NCBI GenBank assembly: GCA_910578475.1
Contig: CAJTRK010000014.1
Span: forward strand, 1-64,000
Source: an uncultured Lachnospiraceae bacterium
GTDB lineage: Bacteria > Bacillota > Clostridia > Lachnospirales > Lachnospiraceae
Direction of reading: 5' to 3'
Length of the DNA: 64,000 nt
Shown piece by piece: positions 51,911-61,364 of the stretch. A program made the position numbers and the translations under genes. The notes beneath the pieces are model-generated. The model worked only from the letters and a program-made list of their open reading frames with translations. It made no database searches and was not told the origin of the DNA. Numbering within the stretch: the first letter of the stretch is position 1; the number at the start of each line of letters is the position of its first letter.

Positions 51911-52591
51911 TTAATCCCTTTTGGCGGCTACTTCCCCTTGCTTCTTATAAATGCTGTGCGCCGGAATAAATCCTCTTACCATGGAAACAGGATAAACATT
52001 AGAGGCTCTCCCGATAATTGTCCCTGGATTCAATACGGAATTGCATCCGACTTCCACATTATCGCCAAGCATCGCGCCGAATTTTTTCAGTCCTGTTTCG
52101 AACTGTTCCTCTCCTGCCCTGACTACAACAAGCGTCTTATCGCTTTTGACATTGGAAGTGATGGAACCTGCACCCATATGCGCTTTATAACCAAGAATAC
52201 TGTCGCCGACATAATTATAATGCGGAACCTGTACCTTATTGAACAGAATAACGTTTTTCAATTCGGTTGAATTTCCCACAACCGCGCCTTTGCCGACGAT
52301 GGCATTCCCTCTGATAAAAGCGCAATGCCTGATTTCCGCTTCCTCATCGATGATGGCAGGACCGTTTATGAAAGCCGAGGGATATATTTTGGCAGACTTC
52401 GCAACCCATATATTTTCGCCTCGCTTTTCGAACTTATCTTCCGGCAGCGTATTACCGAATTTTATAATAAATTCTCCGATTTTCGGCAATACCTCCCAGG
52501 GATAAGTTACATCCGTAAAAACGTCCGCCGCAATCGTCTCTTCCAACGTATAAAGTTCTTTAATTATAACATCTTTTAAACCGTTTGACAT
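51911..52591 (-). CDS. Left-handed beta-helix acyl/nucleotidyltransferase-like protein
   Basis: 226 residues. The repeated hexapeptide pattern (AKIYPSAFINGPAIIDEEAEI, GNAIVGKGAVVGNSTEL, GAMLGDNVEVGCNSVLNPG) forms a left-handed beta-helix like the C-terminal half of GlmU. No nucleotidyltransferase domain is present, so it is probably an acetyltransferase-like protein with unknown acceptor. It overlaps no neighbour and lies 25 bases before the PAS gene and 48 after topB. Confidence 0.75.
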   Translation of the reverse strand: MSNGLKDVIIKELYTLEETIAADVFTDVTYPWEVLPKIGEFIIKFGNTLPEDKFEKRGENIWVAKSAKIYPSAFINGPAIIDEEAEIRHCAFIRGNAIVGKGAVVGNSTELKNVILFNKVQVPHYNYVGDSILGYKAHMGAGSITSNVKSDKTLVVVRAGEEQFETGLKKFGAMLGDNVEVGCNSVLNPGTIIGRASNVYPVSMVRGFIPAHSIYKKQGEVAAKRD

Positions 52592-52639
52592 CTTTTTTTC
52601 ACCTTTTCCTTCCTGAAACCTTTTCGAAGAATGCCTTCC

Positions 52640-54700
52640 TTATGTTTTCTTATAAAATTGTGAGGCATATCGGAACCGGGCATTCAATGTCGCCTGATTG
52701 TTCATCTGCTTCACAATATTCGTTCTCCTTGTTACAAAATCGTCCAGCTTGGTCATATATTCCTGCGAAGAAATCGAACCGTCCGCTACCAGATTTAATC
52801 CTTTTTCCCAACTCGCCGTCAGCCGCGGGTCGAGAAGCGGTTTAATCGAGGAAGATACCACCTCGTAAATCATTTCACCAAGCAGCGTCGGGGTGATAAC
52901 CTGTGTTTTCTTATTCAGATTCAGATATTTGATATGCACGAGTTTCTTTAAAATTTCAGCTCTGGTGGCGGAAGTTCCGATACCGCTTCCTTTAATCTGT
53001 GCACGAAGTTCTTCGTCTTCTATAAATTGTCCGGCGTTTTCCATCGTTAAAATCATGGTTCCGGAATTATAGCGTTTGGGCGGCGTCGTTTCTCCCTCTT
53101 TTATCGTTAATTCCTGTAAGGCAAGTTTTTCTCCTTTTTTCAGGCCTTTCAGGATTTCCATAAAGGACTCGTCGCAGGCTTCTTCCGTCTGCCCGTTTTC
53201 CGCATCGGATTCTTTCTTTTCATCCGCCTTATTTTCCTCCTTTTTCTCCGCACCCGCCGTCCTGCCAGCCCTGCCGGCGCTGAAAGAATACTGCGCCGCT
53301 TTCAGATAGCCGCTTTCCGCCAGTACTTTAAACCCGGAAAAAAAGGCTTCGCCTTTGATATCCACCCGCAGGCTGATTTTCTGATAAATGGCCGCCGGAT
53401 AGAAAATGCACAAAAATCTTCTGACAATACACTCGTAAACCTTCGCCGCAGTCGGGTTCAGACTGCTCAATGCGTGAAGGCCCTGCCCTGTCGGAATAAT
53501 CGCATAATGGTCCGTAATCTGCTTATCATTGACATACCGGCTCTTTGCAATGTTTTTGAAACTGCCTCCGGCAAGAATTTCTTCCGCCAGTTCGCTGACA
53601 ATGCCATACTGCTTTAAACCGCTTATGTTTCGATGGATTTCCTTCGCTACTGCCGAAGAAAGAACCCTTGCATCGGTTCTCGGATAAGTGGTCAGTTTTT
53701 TCTCATACAGCTCCTGCGCGATGCGAAGCGTCTCGTCAGGGCTTATCTTGAAGAGTTTGGAACAATCATTCTGCAGCTCCGCCAGATTATACAAAAGCGG
53801 CGGATTCTTTGTTTCTTTTTTCTTCTCAATACTTTTCAGCTCCGGTTCCGAAACCGGCTCTTCCGATAAATATTGAAGGAACTCCTCTGCCGTTTCCCTC
53901 TTCTGAAAACCGTTTTCTTTATAAAGCAGGGGCGATGCAAAATACCGGGAGCCTTCTACGGTTTTCCACTCACAGCTGCATTTTTTCCCCCGGATATCGA
54001 TATCCGCCAAAACCCGGTAAAAAGGAATTTTTATAAATTCCCGTATTTCCCGTTCTCTGTTGACAACCATGCCGAGGACACAGGTCATGACCCGTCCGAC
54101 GGATATAACCGCTTTATCGGCTTTTAGATAACTTTTTACCGTATAACTGTATTTGAGCGTCAACACTCTGGAAAAGTTAATTCCCATCAGGTAATCTTCT
54201 TTCGCACGCAGGTACGCCGCATCGCTTAAATTATCATAAGCAGACAAATCTTTGGCTTCCCGGATGCCGCGCAGAATCTCTTCCTCCGTCTGCGAATCAA
54301 TCCAGACTCTCTTACGCTTCTTTCCCGTCACATGCGCCTGCTGTTCCACGAGACGGTAAATGTATTCCCCTTCCCGCCCGGAGTCGGTGCAGACATAAAT
54401 GGTATCCACATCTTCGCGGTTCAGAAGTCCGCTCACAATCTGAAACTGTTTTTTCACGCCGTCAATAACTTCGTATTTAAAATTTTCCGGTATAAACGGT
54501 ATTGTCTCCAAAGACCATCTTCTATATTTTTCATCGTAGGCTTCCGGATAACTCATCGTGACAAGATGACCCACACACCATGTAACCAGAGCTTCATCGG
54601 ATTCCATATAGCCGTCCCGATTGCTCATTTTATATTTCAAAGCCTTCGCAAATTCCCTTGCAACACTTGGCTTCTCCGCAATAAACAAATTTTTCTTCAT
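52640..54700 (-). CDS. topB: DNA topoisomerase III
   Basis: Type IA topoisomerase that decatenates and relaxes DNA. The Toprim domain has IAEKPSV and DSGREGEYIYR. The catalytic tyrosine is in TYPRTDARVLS. A C-terminal region is reduced, with a Lys/Glu-rich insert (around KKEENKADEKKES) and no zinc fingers. 686 residues. GAGGAAG precedes the ATG, 12 bases after the stop of the DUF234 ATPase gene. The copy is chromosomal in look, not in a mobile-element setting. Confidence 0.92.
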   Translation of the reverse strand: MKKNLFIAEKPSVAREFAKALKYKMSNRDGYMESDEALVTWCVGHLVTMSYPEAYDEKYRRWSLETIPFIPENFKYEVIDGVKKQFQIVSGLLNREDVDTIYVCTDSGREGEYIYRLVEQQAHVTGKKRKRVWIDSQTEEEILRGIREAKDLSAYDNLSDAAYLRAKEDYLMGINFSRVLTLKYSYTVKSYLKADKAVISVGRVMTCVLGMVVNREREIREFIKIPFYRVLADIDIRGKKCSCEWKTVEGSRYFASPLLYKENGFQKRETAEEFLQYLSEEPVSEPELKSIEKKKETKNPPLLYNLAELQNDCSKLFKISPDETLRIAQELYEKKLTTYPRTDARVLSSAVAKEIHRNISGLKQYGIVSELAEEILAGGSFKNIAKSRYVNDKQITDHYAIIPTGQGLHALSSLNPTAAKVYECIVRRFLCIFYPAAIYQKISLRVDIKGEAFFSGFKVLAESGYLKAAQYSFSAGRAGRTAGAEKKEENKADEKKESDAENGQTEEACDESFMEILKGLKKGEKLALQELTIKEGETTPPKRYNSGTMILTMENAGQFIEDEELRAQIKGSGIGTSATRAEILKKLVHIKYLNLNKKTQVITPTLLGEMIYEVVSSSIKPLLDPRLTASWEKGLNLVADGSISSQEYMTKLDDFVTRRTNIVKQMNNQATLNARFRYASQFYKKT

Positions 54701-54712
54701 ACTTCCTCATTT

Positions 54713-56074
54713 TTAGATATCGGTAATCTGCACCAGTTTCAGATTCCTTTTGACTTTTGCCTCCAGATTCAGTTTTTCATCAAACCCGGATGCCGTGTAT
54801 AAATAGATATAATCCGCATTGATTTTTACTTTTCGCGCATAGGAAAGCAGCCATTCATAATCTTCATATGTCATCATTGCCTTTTCCCAGTTACAGAGTG
54901 CGATAAGCATCTTTCCATCCGCATCCTGCGCGATGAAATCGATGTTTCCTTCTTTGCCGACCCATTCCCCGCTCGTTTCATAATGAATCGGGAGCCGTCC
55001 TCTTTTATTCAGTTTGGCAAGATGTTCCCGGCACACCTGTTTGAAGCATCCGGATACATATTTCTTAAAAACAGGATAAATATACTGATTATAGTATTCT
55101 CCGACCGATATGGTCTGCAATGCGCTCATATAAGGATACATGTAAGTAAAATAAAAATTAACAAACGGATGAACAATACGGTAGATTCCTTTCTGCGCAT
55201 TCTCTTTATCCGCCATATCATATGAAAAAACCTTCTCCACAAGCTCAAGCTCCATCAGGTTTCTCAGATAAACACTGATTTTGGCGCGCGAAAAACCCGT
55301 ATGAAGGTAGATATCATTTAACTTATATTTTCCGGATGCGATGGCGGCAAGAATCGTATTATAGACGCTCGTTTCCCGCAGCTGTTCCGACACAAGGCGT
55401 TCCCATTCTTCAAACAGATAACTGTCTTTATTCAGGATATGCCTGCAGATGTTCTGCTGAATCGTCAACCGGTCATCGAACTGATTCCACAGTCCCGGAA
55501 ATCCACCTAGAATAGAATATGCTTCCACACACTCTTCAATTCTGAAATCCGGAAAACGATGCACAATATCGCCAAAAGACAGCGCGCGCACCTTTAACAG
55601 CCCGGACAGAGAATACGCCGCGTCTCCGATTTTGGAAATCATGCTGTTTTCCACCCAACCGATGGCAGAGCTGCAAAGCAGCACCATCAACCCGTTCACT
55701 TCCTCTAAGCCTTCCATAAAACGTACGAGTTCTTTCATAAAAGATTCGCTCGTTTTGGCAATATTCTGAAATTCATCGATGATGACAATCTTTTTGCCGC
55801 TTTCCCCGCAAATGACATTCAGGATATCGCTCAGTTCCGGAAATTCTTTGATTGTTTTTCCGGCCGCTCTTACCTGCATCCCCCACTGATACAGCTGTTC
55901 CCGTTCCGAACAGGGTCTTGCCAGATAATAGTGGCTTGGCCTGTTTTCCGCAAATTCCTTTAAGAGTGTTGACTTTCCGATATGCTTTTGTCCATATACG
56001 ACCAATATCTGACTGCCCGCTTTTTCATAATACTGGTCCAGATATTGTAATTCCGCTATCCTGCCTGATAACAT
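54713..56074 (-). CDS. ATPase with DUF234-type C-terminal domain
   Basis: 453 residues. P-loop ATPase of the archaeal ATPase_2/DUF234 group: Walker A GQKHIGKSTLL (about 29-39), Walker B IVIIDEFQN, a winged-helix segment (KLNDIYLHTGFSRAKISVYLRNL) and a C-terminal DUF234 nuclease-like domain (EGNIDFIAQDADGKMLIALC, resembling a PD-(D/E)XK fold). Role unknown; members have been linked to DNA metabolism. AGGGG precedes the ATG at 56074 (MLSGRIAEL). Confidence 0.85.
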   Translation of the reverse strand: MLSGRIAELQYLDQYYEKAGSQILVVYGQKHIGKSTLLKEFAENRPSHYYLARPCSEREQLYQWGMQVRAAGKTIKEFPELSDILNVICGESGKKIVIIDEFQNIAKTSESFMKELVRFMEGLEEVNGLMVLLCSSAIGWVENSMISKIGDAAYSLSGLLKVRALSFGDIVHRFPDFRIEECVEAYSILGGFPGLWNQFDDRLTIQQNICRHILNKDSYLFEEWERLVSEQLRETSVYNTILAAIASGKYKLNDIYLHTGFSRAKISVYLRNLMELELVEKVFSYDMADKENAQKGIYRIVHPFVNFYFTYMYPYMSALQTISVGEYYNQYIYPVFKKYVSGCFKQVCREHLAKLNKRGRLPIHYETSGEWVGKEGNIDFIAQDADGKMLIALCNWEKAMMTYEDYEWLLSYARKVKINADYIYLYTASGFDEKLNLEAKVKRNLKLVQITDI

Positions 56075-56105
56075 ATGGCAACCCCTCATTCTTGTCTCTT
56101 ATCGT

Positions 56106-57830
56106 TCATGTAGACGCCTGGGCAAGCAATGCTTCTATTTTCTCCGGAGGCATCGGCCTTCCGAGATAATAACCCTGTATATTGTCGCAGTCAATTGCCG
56201 TCAGATAATCGAACTGCTCCTGTGTTTCTACCCCTTCCGCAATCGTCTCAAAACCAAGTTTTTTCACCATATAAATAATGGATTCCGTAATAATTCTTGT
56301 ATTCTCATCCGAGATGACCGTGTCGATAAAAGACTTATCCACCTTCAGCGTATCGATAGGCAGCCCTTTTAAATAGGACAGGGAGGAATACCCCGTACCG
56401 AAGTCATCCAATGATATTTTAATGCCGATATTGCGTAAAACAGCCAGTTTTTCCGTGACTTCCTGGAAATTGTCAATCAAAATACTCTCTGTGATTTCCA
56501 ATTCTATCTCTTCCGGAGAAATATCATATTTCTTCAGAATTTGTACGACTTTATCCACAAAATCCGGCTGTTTATACTGAATCGCCGAAATATTTAACGA
56601 AAGAATCAGCGGATAATGATATTTTGCCTTCCAGCCTGCATAAATCCGCACACTTTCCTCTATAACCCATGCGCCGATTGGCACAATAGTCCCGTTCTTC
56701 TCCGCAATCGGAATAAAGGTATCCGGATTAATCGCCCTGCCCGTTTCATCCTTCCAGCGAATCAACGCTTCCACGCCTCGCAAAAGTCTGTCCCCGGTAT
56801 GGAACTGGGGTTGAAAATACAGGGTAAAATTCTGAGAAAAAACGGCTTCTTTTAATTTATTCTCAATGGACACATTCTGGAGGAAATCTTCCAGAATCGA
56901 ACCGTCAAAATATTGGATTCTGCCTTTTCCGTTTTCTTTCGCGCGGAACATAACGATTTCCGCACAATTAATCAGCTCCAGCGTATCCGCAGCCGCCTCC
57001 GGATATTCCGCAACGCCAACGCTGACCGTCAGAAAGATTTCCTGCCCGCCGCTCAGTTTAAAAGGTTTTTCCAGCCTTTCGGAAATCTTTGCATAGATAG
57101 AGGCCACGCTTCTGCTCCCGTAAGGGTCATAGATACCGATGCAGAAAATATCCCCGTTGAAATGGGATATTACGATATCCTCCGCCGCCAGCTCCGACAG
57201 ATACTGTCCGAAATTCTGTACGATTTCATCGCCGATAATAATACCGAGTTCGTCGCTCATCTTTCGGAAATCATCCAAATCGATGAACATAATCGCAACT
57301 TCTTTTTTTTCTTCTTTGGCGCGGTGAACCTGTTCTCCAAAAAGGCGCACAAAATAATTACGATTATACAGACCGGTCAACAGGTCGTAGTACGCCATAT
57401 ATGTCAGTTCGTCATTCTGTGAATTGAATTTCGTTACATCCTTGAAGCGGATAATTTTATCCGCGGGACGCCCTGCGTCGTCGTAAACGATTGTGATTTC
57501 CACTTCAACCCACATTCTGCCGTCTTTCATTTTGACATCGATTGCAGTAGACTCCATGCCTCTTTTTTCAATAAAAAGCGCTTCTCGCAGGGGAACGGCA
57601 TATTTCTCTTCCACACAGTCGTAAAATCTGGCAAAATCCTCCGTACTTTTTACCTGAAAATCAAAGAAATAATCCCAGTTCGCAATCGTCCGTATGGTAT
57701 TTTCTTCATAATTGTAATAAAGAAAGGCGCTGTTAGACGTTTCGCAAATCAGATGAAGCATTTTAATGTCCTTCATCAGTTTCCTGTTCGCAGAATTCAG
57801 TAACGCAATCTGTTCCCGTAAATCATCCAT
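56106..57830 (-). CDS. PAS-GGDEF-EAL c-di-GMP phosphodiesterase
   Basis: 574 residues. A PAS domain (about 25-135) is followed by a GGDEF domain whose motif is degenerate (NGDIF) and an EAL domain with the catalytic set (GVEALIRW, LEITESIL, LDDFGTGYSSL, KSFID, AEGVETQEQ, GYYLGRP). Most likely a c-di-GMP hydrolase with the GGDEF part as an allosteric GTP sensor. It starts 41 bases after asd and ends 31 bases before the DUF234 ATPase gene. Confidence 0.9.
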   Translation of the reverse strand: MDDLREQIALLNSANRKLMKDIKMLHLICETSNSAFLYYNYEENTIRTIANWDYFFDFQVKSTEDFARFYDCVEEKYAVPLREALFIEKRGMESTAIDVKMKDGRMWVEVEITIVYDDAGRPADKIIRFKDVTKFNSQNDELTYMAYYDLLTGLYNRNYFVRLFGEQVHRAKEEKKEVAIMFIDLDDFRKMSDELGIIIGDEIVQNFGQYLSELAAEDIVISHFNGDIFCIGIYDPYGSRSVASIYAKISERLEKPFKLSGGQEIFLTVSVGVAEYPEAAADTLELINCAEIVMFRAKENGKGRIQYFDGSILEDFLQNVSIENKLKEAVFSQNFTLYFQPQFHTGDRLLRGVEALIRWKDETGRAINPDTFIPIAEKNGTIVPIGAWVIEESVRIYAGWKAKYHYPLILSLNISAIQYKQPDFVDKVVQILKKYDISPEEIELEITESILIDNFQEVTEKLAVLRNIGIKISLDDFGTGYSSLSYLKGLPIDTLKVDKSFIDTVISDENTRIITESIIYMVKKLGFETIAEGVETQEQFDYLTAIDCDNIQGYYLGRPMPPEKIEALLAQAST

Positions 57831-57871
57831 ACCTTATCCCCTATATGCCGCTCTCCATAAAAAGCCGGTCT

Positions 57872-58954
57872 CTATTTCTTAACGATGTATCCCTTTGCTT
57901 TCAGCGTCTCCGCGCACAGAACCGCGCCGCCTGCCGCGCCGCGCACCGTATTGTGGGACAGACCGATAAATTTCCAGTCATATACGCTGTCCTCTCTGAT
58001 ACGGCCGACGCTGATGCCCATACCGTTCTCATAATCCACATCGAGTTTTACCTGCGGTCTGTTATCTTCTTCCATATATTGAATGAACTGCTTCGGCGCG
58101 CTCGGAAGTTCCAGTTCCTGCGGAAGTCCCTTGAATGCTTTCAGTTTTTCAATTAACTGTTCCTTCGTCGGTTTCTTTCTGAATTTTACGAAAATTGCCG
58201 CCGTATGTCCGTTCAGAACCGGTACACGAATGCACTGACAGGTAATGACGGGCTCCGATGCCGGAACGATTTCACCGTTTTCGATTTTTCCCCAGATTCT
58301 GAGGGGTTCTTTCTCGCTCTTTTCTTCCTCGCCGCCGATATAGGGAATCACGTTTTCAACCATCTCCGGCCAGTCTTTAAAGGTCTTTCCCGCTCCGGAA
58401 ATCGCCTGATAAGTCGTCGCTACCACTTCATATGGTTCAAACTCTTTCCATGCCGTCAGCACGGGCGCATAACTCTGAATAGAACAATTCGGTTTCACGG
58501 CAATAAAACCTCTTTTTGTACCGAGTCTTTGCTTCTGTGACTCGATAACATCGAAATGTTCCGGGTTAATTTCCGGTACGACCATCGGTACGTCGGGCGT
58601 CCATCTGTGTGCGCTGTTATTGGAAACGACAGGCGTTTCCGTTTTCGCATAGGCTTCTTCAATTTTCTTGATTTCCTCTTTCGTCATATCCACCGCGGAA
58701 AAGACAAAGTCCACTTCCGAAGCAACCTTTTCCACCTCATTCACATTCAGCACAACAAGCTTTTTGACTGCCTCCGGCATCGGTGTCGTCATTTTCCATC
58801 TGCCGCCTACCGCTTCTTCATAAGTTTTGCCGGCAGACCGTTCGCTTGCCGCAATTGTCGTCACTTCAAACCACGGATGGTTTTCCAGCAGAGAAATGAA
58901 TCTCTGTCCTACCATACCCGTTCCACCTAAAATACCTGCTTTTAATTTTTCCAT
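57872..58954 (-). CDS. asd: Aspartate-semialdehyde dehydrogenase
   Basis: 360 residues. NADPH-dependent reduction of aspartyl phosphate to aspartate semialdehyde, for lysine/diaminopimelate, threonine and methionine synthesis. GGTGMVGQRF is the nucleotide-binding loop. The catalytic Cys lies in VKPNCSIQSYAP and the active-site His in RVPVLNGHTA. The sequence is of the longer, archaeal/fungal-like type. AGGAGAA precedes the ATG at 58954. It follows argH after 48 bases. Confidence 0.93.
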   Translation of the reverse strand: MEKLKAGILGGTGMVGQRFISLLENHPWFEVTTIAASERSAGKTYEEAVGGRWKMTTPMPEAVKKLVVLNVNEVEKVASEVDFVFSAVDMTKEEIKKIEEAYAKTETPVVSNNSAHRWTPDVPMVVPEINPEHFDVIESQKQRLGTKRGFIAVKPNCSIQSYAPVLTAWKEFEPYEVVATTYQAISGAGKTFKDWPEMVENVIPYIGGEEEKSEKEPLRIWGKIENGEIVPASEPVITCQCIRVPVLNGHTAAIFVKFRKKPTKEQLIEKLKAFKGLPQELELPSAPKQFIQYMEEDNRPQVKLDVDYENGMGISVGRIREDSVYDWKFIGLSHNTVRGAAGGAVLCAETLKAKGYIVKK

Positions 58955-59002
58955 TTTATTATGTTCTCCTTTCTCCAGGCCCGTAATTTTCATCCGCCTC
59001 TT

Positions 59003-60418
59003 TTATGACAGGCTTTCCGGTATTTCCATTTCATGATACCAGTCGCCTGCAAGATATTCTTTTTCCATCTGAATGACTCTGCGCATCACTTCCGGCCCCG
59101 GTGCGCCGAATGTCAGCCGCTTCTCCACACAGGTCTTTAAGCTGATTTTATCATAAACATCTTCTTCAAAGACCGGACTGATGGTTTTGAGCTCTTCGAT
59201 GGATAATTCATCAATGCTGCACTTTTTATCAATACAGTACAAAACAAGTTTTCCGATGATGCTGTGCGCATCCCGGAATGCCACCCCTTTGCCTACGAGA
59301 TAATCCGCCGCATCCGTCGCGTTGGTAAATCCCATCATCGCGCTTTTCTCCATGACAGGCTGATTAAATTTCATTGTTCGCACCATGCCTTCGAACAGCG
59401 CAAGACATCCTTTTACCGTGTCGATGGCGTCAAAGGTCAGTTCCTTATCTTCCTGCATATCTTTGTTATACGCAAGCGGTAATCCCTTCATCGTCGTCAG
59501 AATAGCAGTCAGCGCGCCGTATACCCGGCCCGTTTTTCCCCGTATCAATTCCGCAATATCCGGATTTTTCTTCTGCGGCATAATGCTGCTTCCCGTCGCA
59601 TAGGAATCATCAATTTCCACAAAGCGGTATTCATTGCTGTTCCAGATGATAATTTCTTCACAAAAACGGCTTAAATGCATCATAATCGTAGAAAGCGCAG
59701 AAAGAAATTCTATTAAATAATCTCTGTCGGAAACGGAATCCATACTGTTTAACGTCGGCGCTTCAAATCCGAGAAGCGAAGCCGTATAATATCGGTCAAG
59801 CGGATATGTCGTTCCCGCCAGCGCCCCTGCGCCGAGCGGACAATAATTCATCCGGCCGTAGATATCCCGCATTCTGAGCCGGTCTCTTTTGAACATTTCA
59901 AAATAGGCGCCGATATGATGTGCCAGTGTGACCGGCTGCGCCTTCTGTAAATGCGTAAATCCAGGCATATACGTCTCTGTATTTTCTTCCATCATATGAA
60001 GAAGCGTCTCAAGCAGCTCCTTTAACAGCTCGTCTACCGCAAGGACTTCCGTTCTTGTATAAAGCCGCATATCAAGCGCTACCTGGTCGTTACGGCTTCT
60101 TCCGGTATGCAGTTTCTTGCCCGCTTCCCCGATGCGTTCTATCAGATTCGCCTCTACAAAACTATGTATATCTTCATATTCTTCCGTAATCTGCAGAATG
60201 CCGTTTTCCACGTCCTGCCGGATTCCGGTCAGACCTTTTACAATCTCATCTTTCTCTTTTTTCGACAGGATTCCCTGCTTTTCCAGCATAATTACATGTG
60301 CAATGCTGCCTTCGATGTCCTGCTTATAGAACTTTTTATCAAAACCGATTGAAGCATTAAAATTGTATACGAGCTTATCGGTTTCCCTTGTAAAGCGTCC
60401 GCCCCAAAGCTGTGCCAT
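59003..60418 (-). CDS. argH: Argininosuccinate lyase
   Basis: 471 residues. Cleaves argininosuccinate to arginine and fumarate. The signature GSSIMPQKKNPD, the N-terminal WGGRFTRETD and HTGRSRNDQ are diagnostic of ArgH. The ATG at 60418 (MAQLWGGR) follows GGAGGG; the frame upstream to 60511 crosses the promoter. argG is not adjacent. Confidence 0.95.
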   Translation of the reverse strand: MAQLWGGRFTRETDKLVYNFNASIGFDKKFYKQDIEGSIAHVIMLEKQGILSKKEKDEIVKGLTGIRQDVENGILQITEEYEDIHSFVEANLIERIGEAGKKLHTGRSRNDQVALDMRLYTRTEVLAVDELLKELLETLLHMMEENTETYMPGFTHLQKAQPVTLAHHIGAYFEMFKRDRLRMRDIYGRMNYCPLGAGALAGTTYPLDRYYTASLLGFEAPTLNSMDSVSDRDYLIEFLSALSTIMMHLSRFCEEIIIWNSNEYRFVEIDDSYATGSSIMPQKKNPDIAELIRGKTGRVYGALTAILTTMKGLPLAYNKDMQEDKELTFDAIDTVKGCLALFEGMVRTMKFNQPVMEKSAMMGFTNATDAADYLVGKGVAFRDAHSIIGKLVLYCIDKKCSIDELSIEELKTISPVFEEDVYDKISLKTCVEKRLTFGAPGPEVMRRVIQMEKEYLAGDWYHEMEIPESLS

Positions 60419-60487
60419 AATCGCCCTCCGTTCCCGTTCCATCCGCCAATTCAGACAGGTAATTTTATTAAATCTAAATTTGATGAT

Positions 60488-60515
60488 ACCATATATCCCC
60501 ATATATTTCAATCAA
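60488..60515 (-). promoter_or_regulatory. Probable promoter of argH
   Basis: On the minus strand TTGATT (60510-60515) and TATGGT (60488-60493) with a 16-base spacer, about 70 bases upstream of the argH ATG. I did not find a convincing ArgR box. Confidence 0.5.
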
Positions 60516-60542
60516 AACCGCTTTTTTTGTAAAAAGCACAAT

Positions 60543-60571
60543 TTTACAATTCTTTCATAAAATAATTTATA
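60543..60571 (+). promoter_or_regulatory. Probable promoter of the ABC transporter operon
   Basis: TTTACA (60543-60548) and TTTATA (60566-60571), 17-base spacer, 23 bases before the ATG at 60594. Confidence 0.5.
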
Positions 60572-60593
60572 AATACAGGGAGATGTTTACAGA

Positions 60594-61364
60594 ATGCAGC
60601 CAATTCTATCTTTGGAAAATATTTCTTATTCTTATCATAATCTCAATGGTGAAACGCCCGCCCTGTCGAACATAAATTTTCAGGTAGCGGAAGGAGAATT
60701 TCTGGCTGTCGTCGGCCCAAGTGGATGCGGCAAATCAACCCTTCTGTCCATTATCGCAGGTTTGTTAAAGCCCGAAAGCGGAACGCTTTTCTTCGGCCGT
60801 CCATCCACCATCGGTTATATGCTTCAGCGTGACCATCTGTTTGAATGGCGGACAATTTATCAAAATGTCATTCTCGGTCTGGAATTGAATAAATCGATAA
60901 ACGACGAAAATATTCAATATGTCCTCCAATTATTGAAAGATTACGGATTGGATTCTTTTCAGGATAAAAAACCTTCCGAGCTGTCCGGCGGCATGCGCCA
61001 ACGCGCAGCGCTCATCCGTACGATGGCCATCCGACCCGACCTGCTGCTATTGGATGAACCGTTCAGCGCTCTTGATTTCCAGACCAGAATGACCGTGTCC
61101 GTGGATATCGGCAACATTATACGAAATACCGGAAAAACCGCTATTCTGATTACCCATGACCTGTCGGAAGCCATTACGCTTGCGGACCGTGTTATCGTAC
61201 TGTCCAAACGGCCTGCCACCACAAAATTTGAATTACCGATTCATTATGATGTCGAACGCACTTCCCCTCTCTCCATACGCAATACGGATGTTTATCAGAC
61301 CTATTTCAATCTTTTATGGAAGGAGCTTTCCGATGATTTATCAGACCAAAAAAAACAAGAATGA
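60594..61364 (+). CDS. Nitrate/sulfonate/taurine-type ABC transporter, ATP-binding protein
   Basis: 256 residues. Walker A GPSGCGKST, signature LSGGMRQR, Walker B LLLDEPFSALD and H-loop THDLSEA, the profile of the SsuB/TauB/ThiZ group. AGGGAG precedes the ATG. The permease gene starts within its last 32 bases. No substrate-binding protein gene follows, so the imported compound (sulfonate, nitrate or a thiamine precursor type) cannot be told from context. Confidence 0.9.
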   Translation: MQPILSLENISYSYHNLNGETPALSNINFQVAEGEFLAVVGPSGCGKSTLLSIIAGLLKPESGTLFFGRPSTIGYMLQRDHLFEWRTIYQNVILGLELNKSINDENIQYVLQLLKDYGLDSFQDKKPSELSGGMRQRAALIRTMAIRPDLLLLDEPFSALDFQTRMTVSVDIGNIIRNTGKTAILITHDLSEAITLADRVIVLSKRPATTKFELPIHYDVERTSPLSIRNTDVYQTYFNLLWKELSDDLSDQKKQE

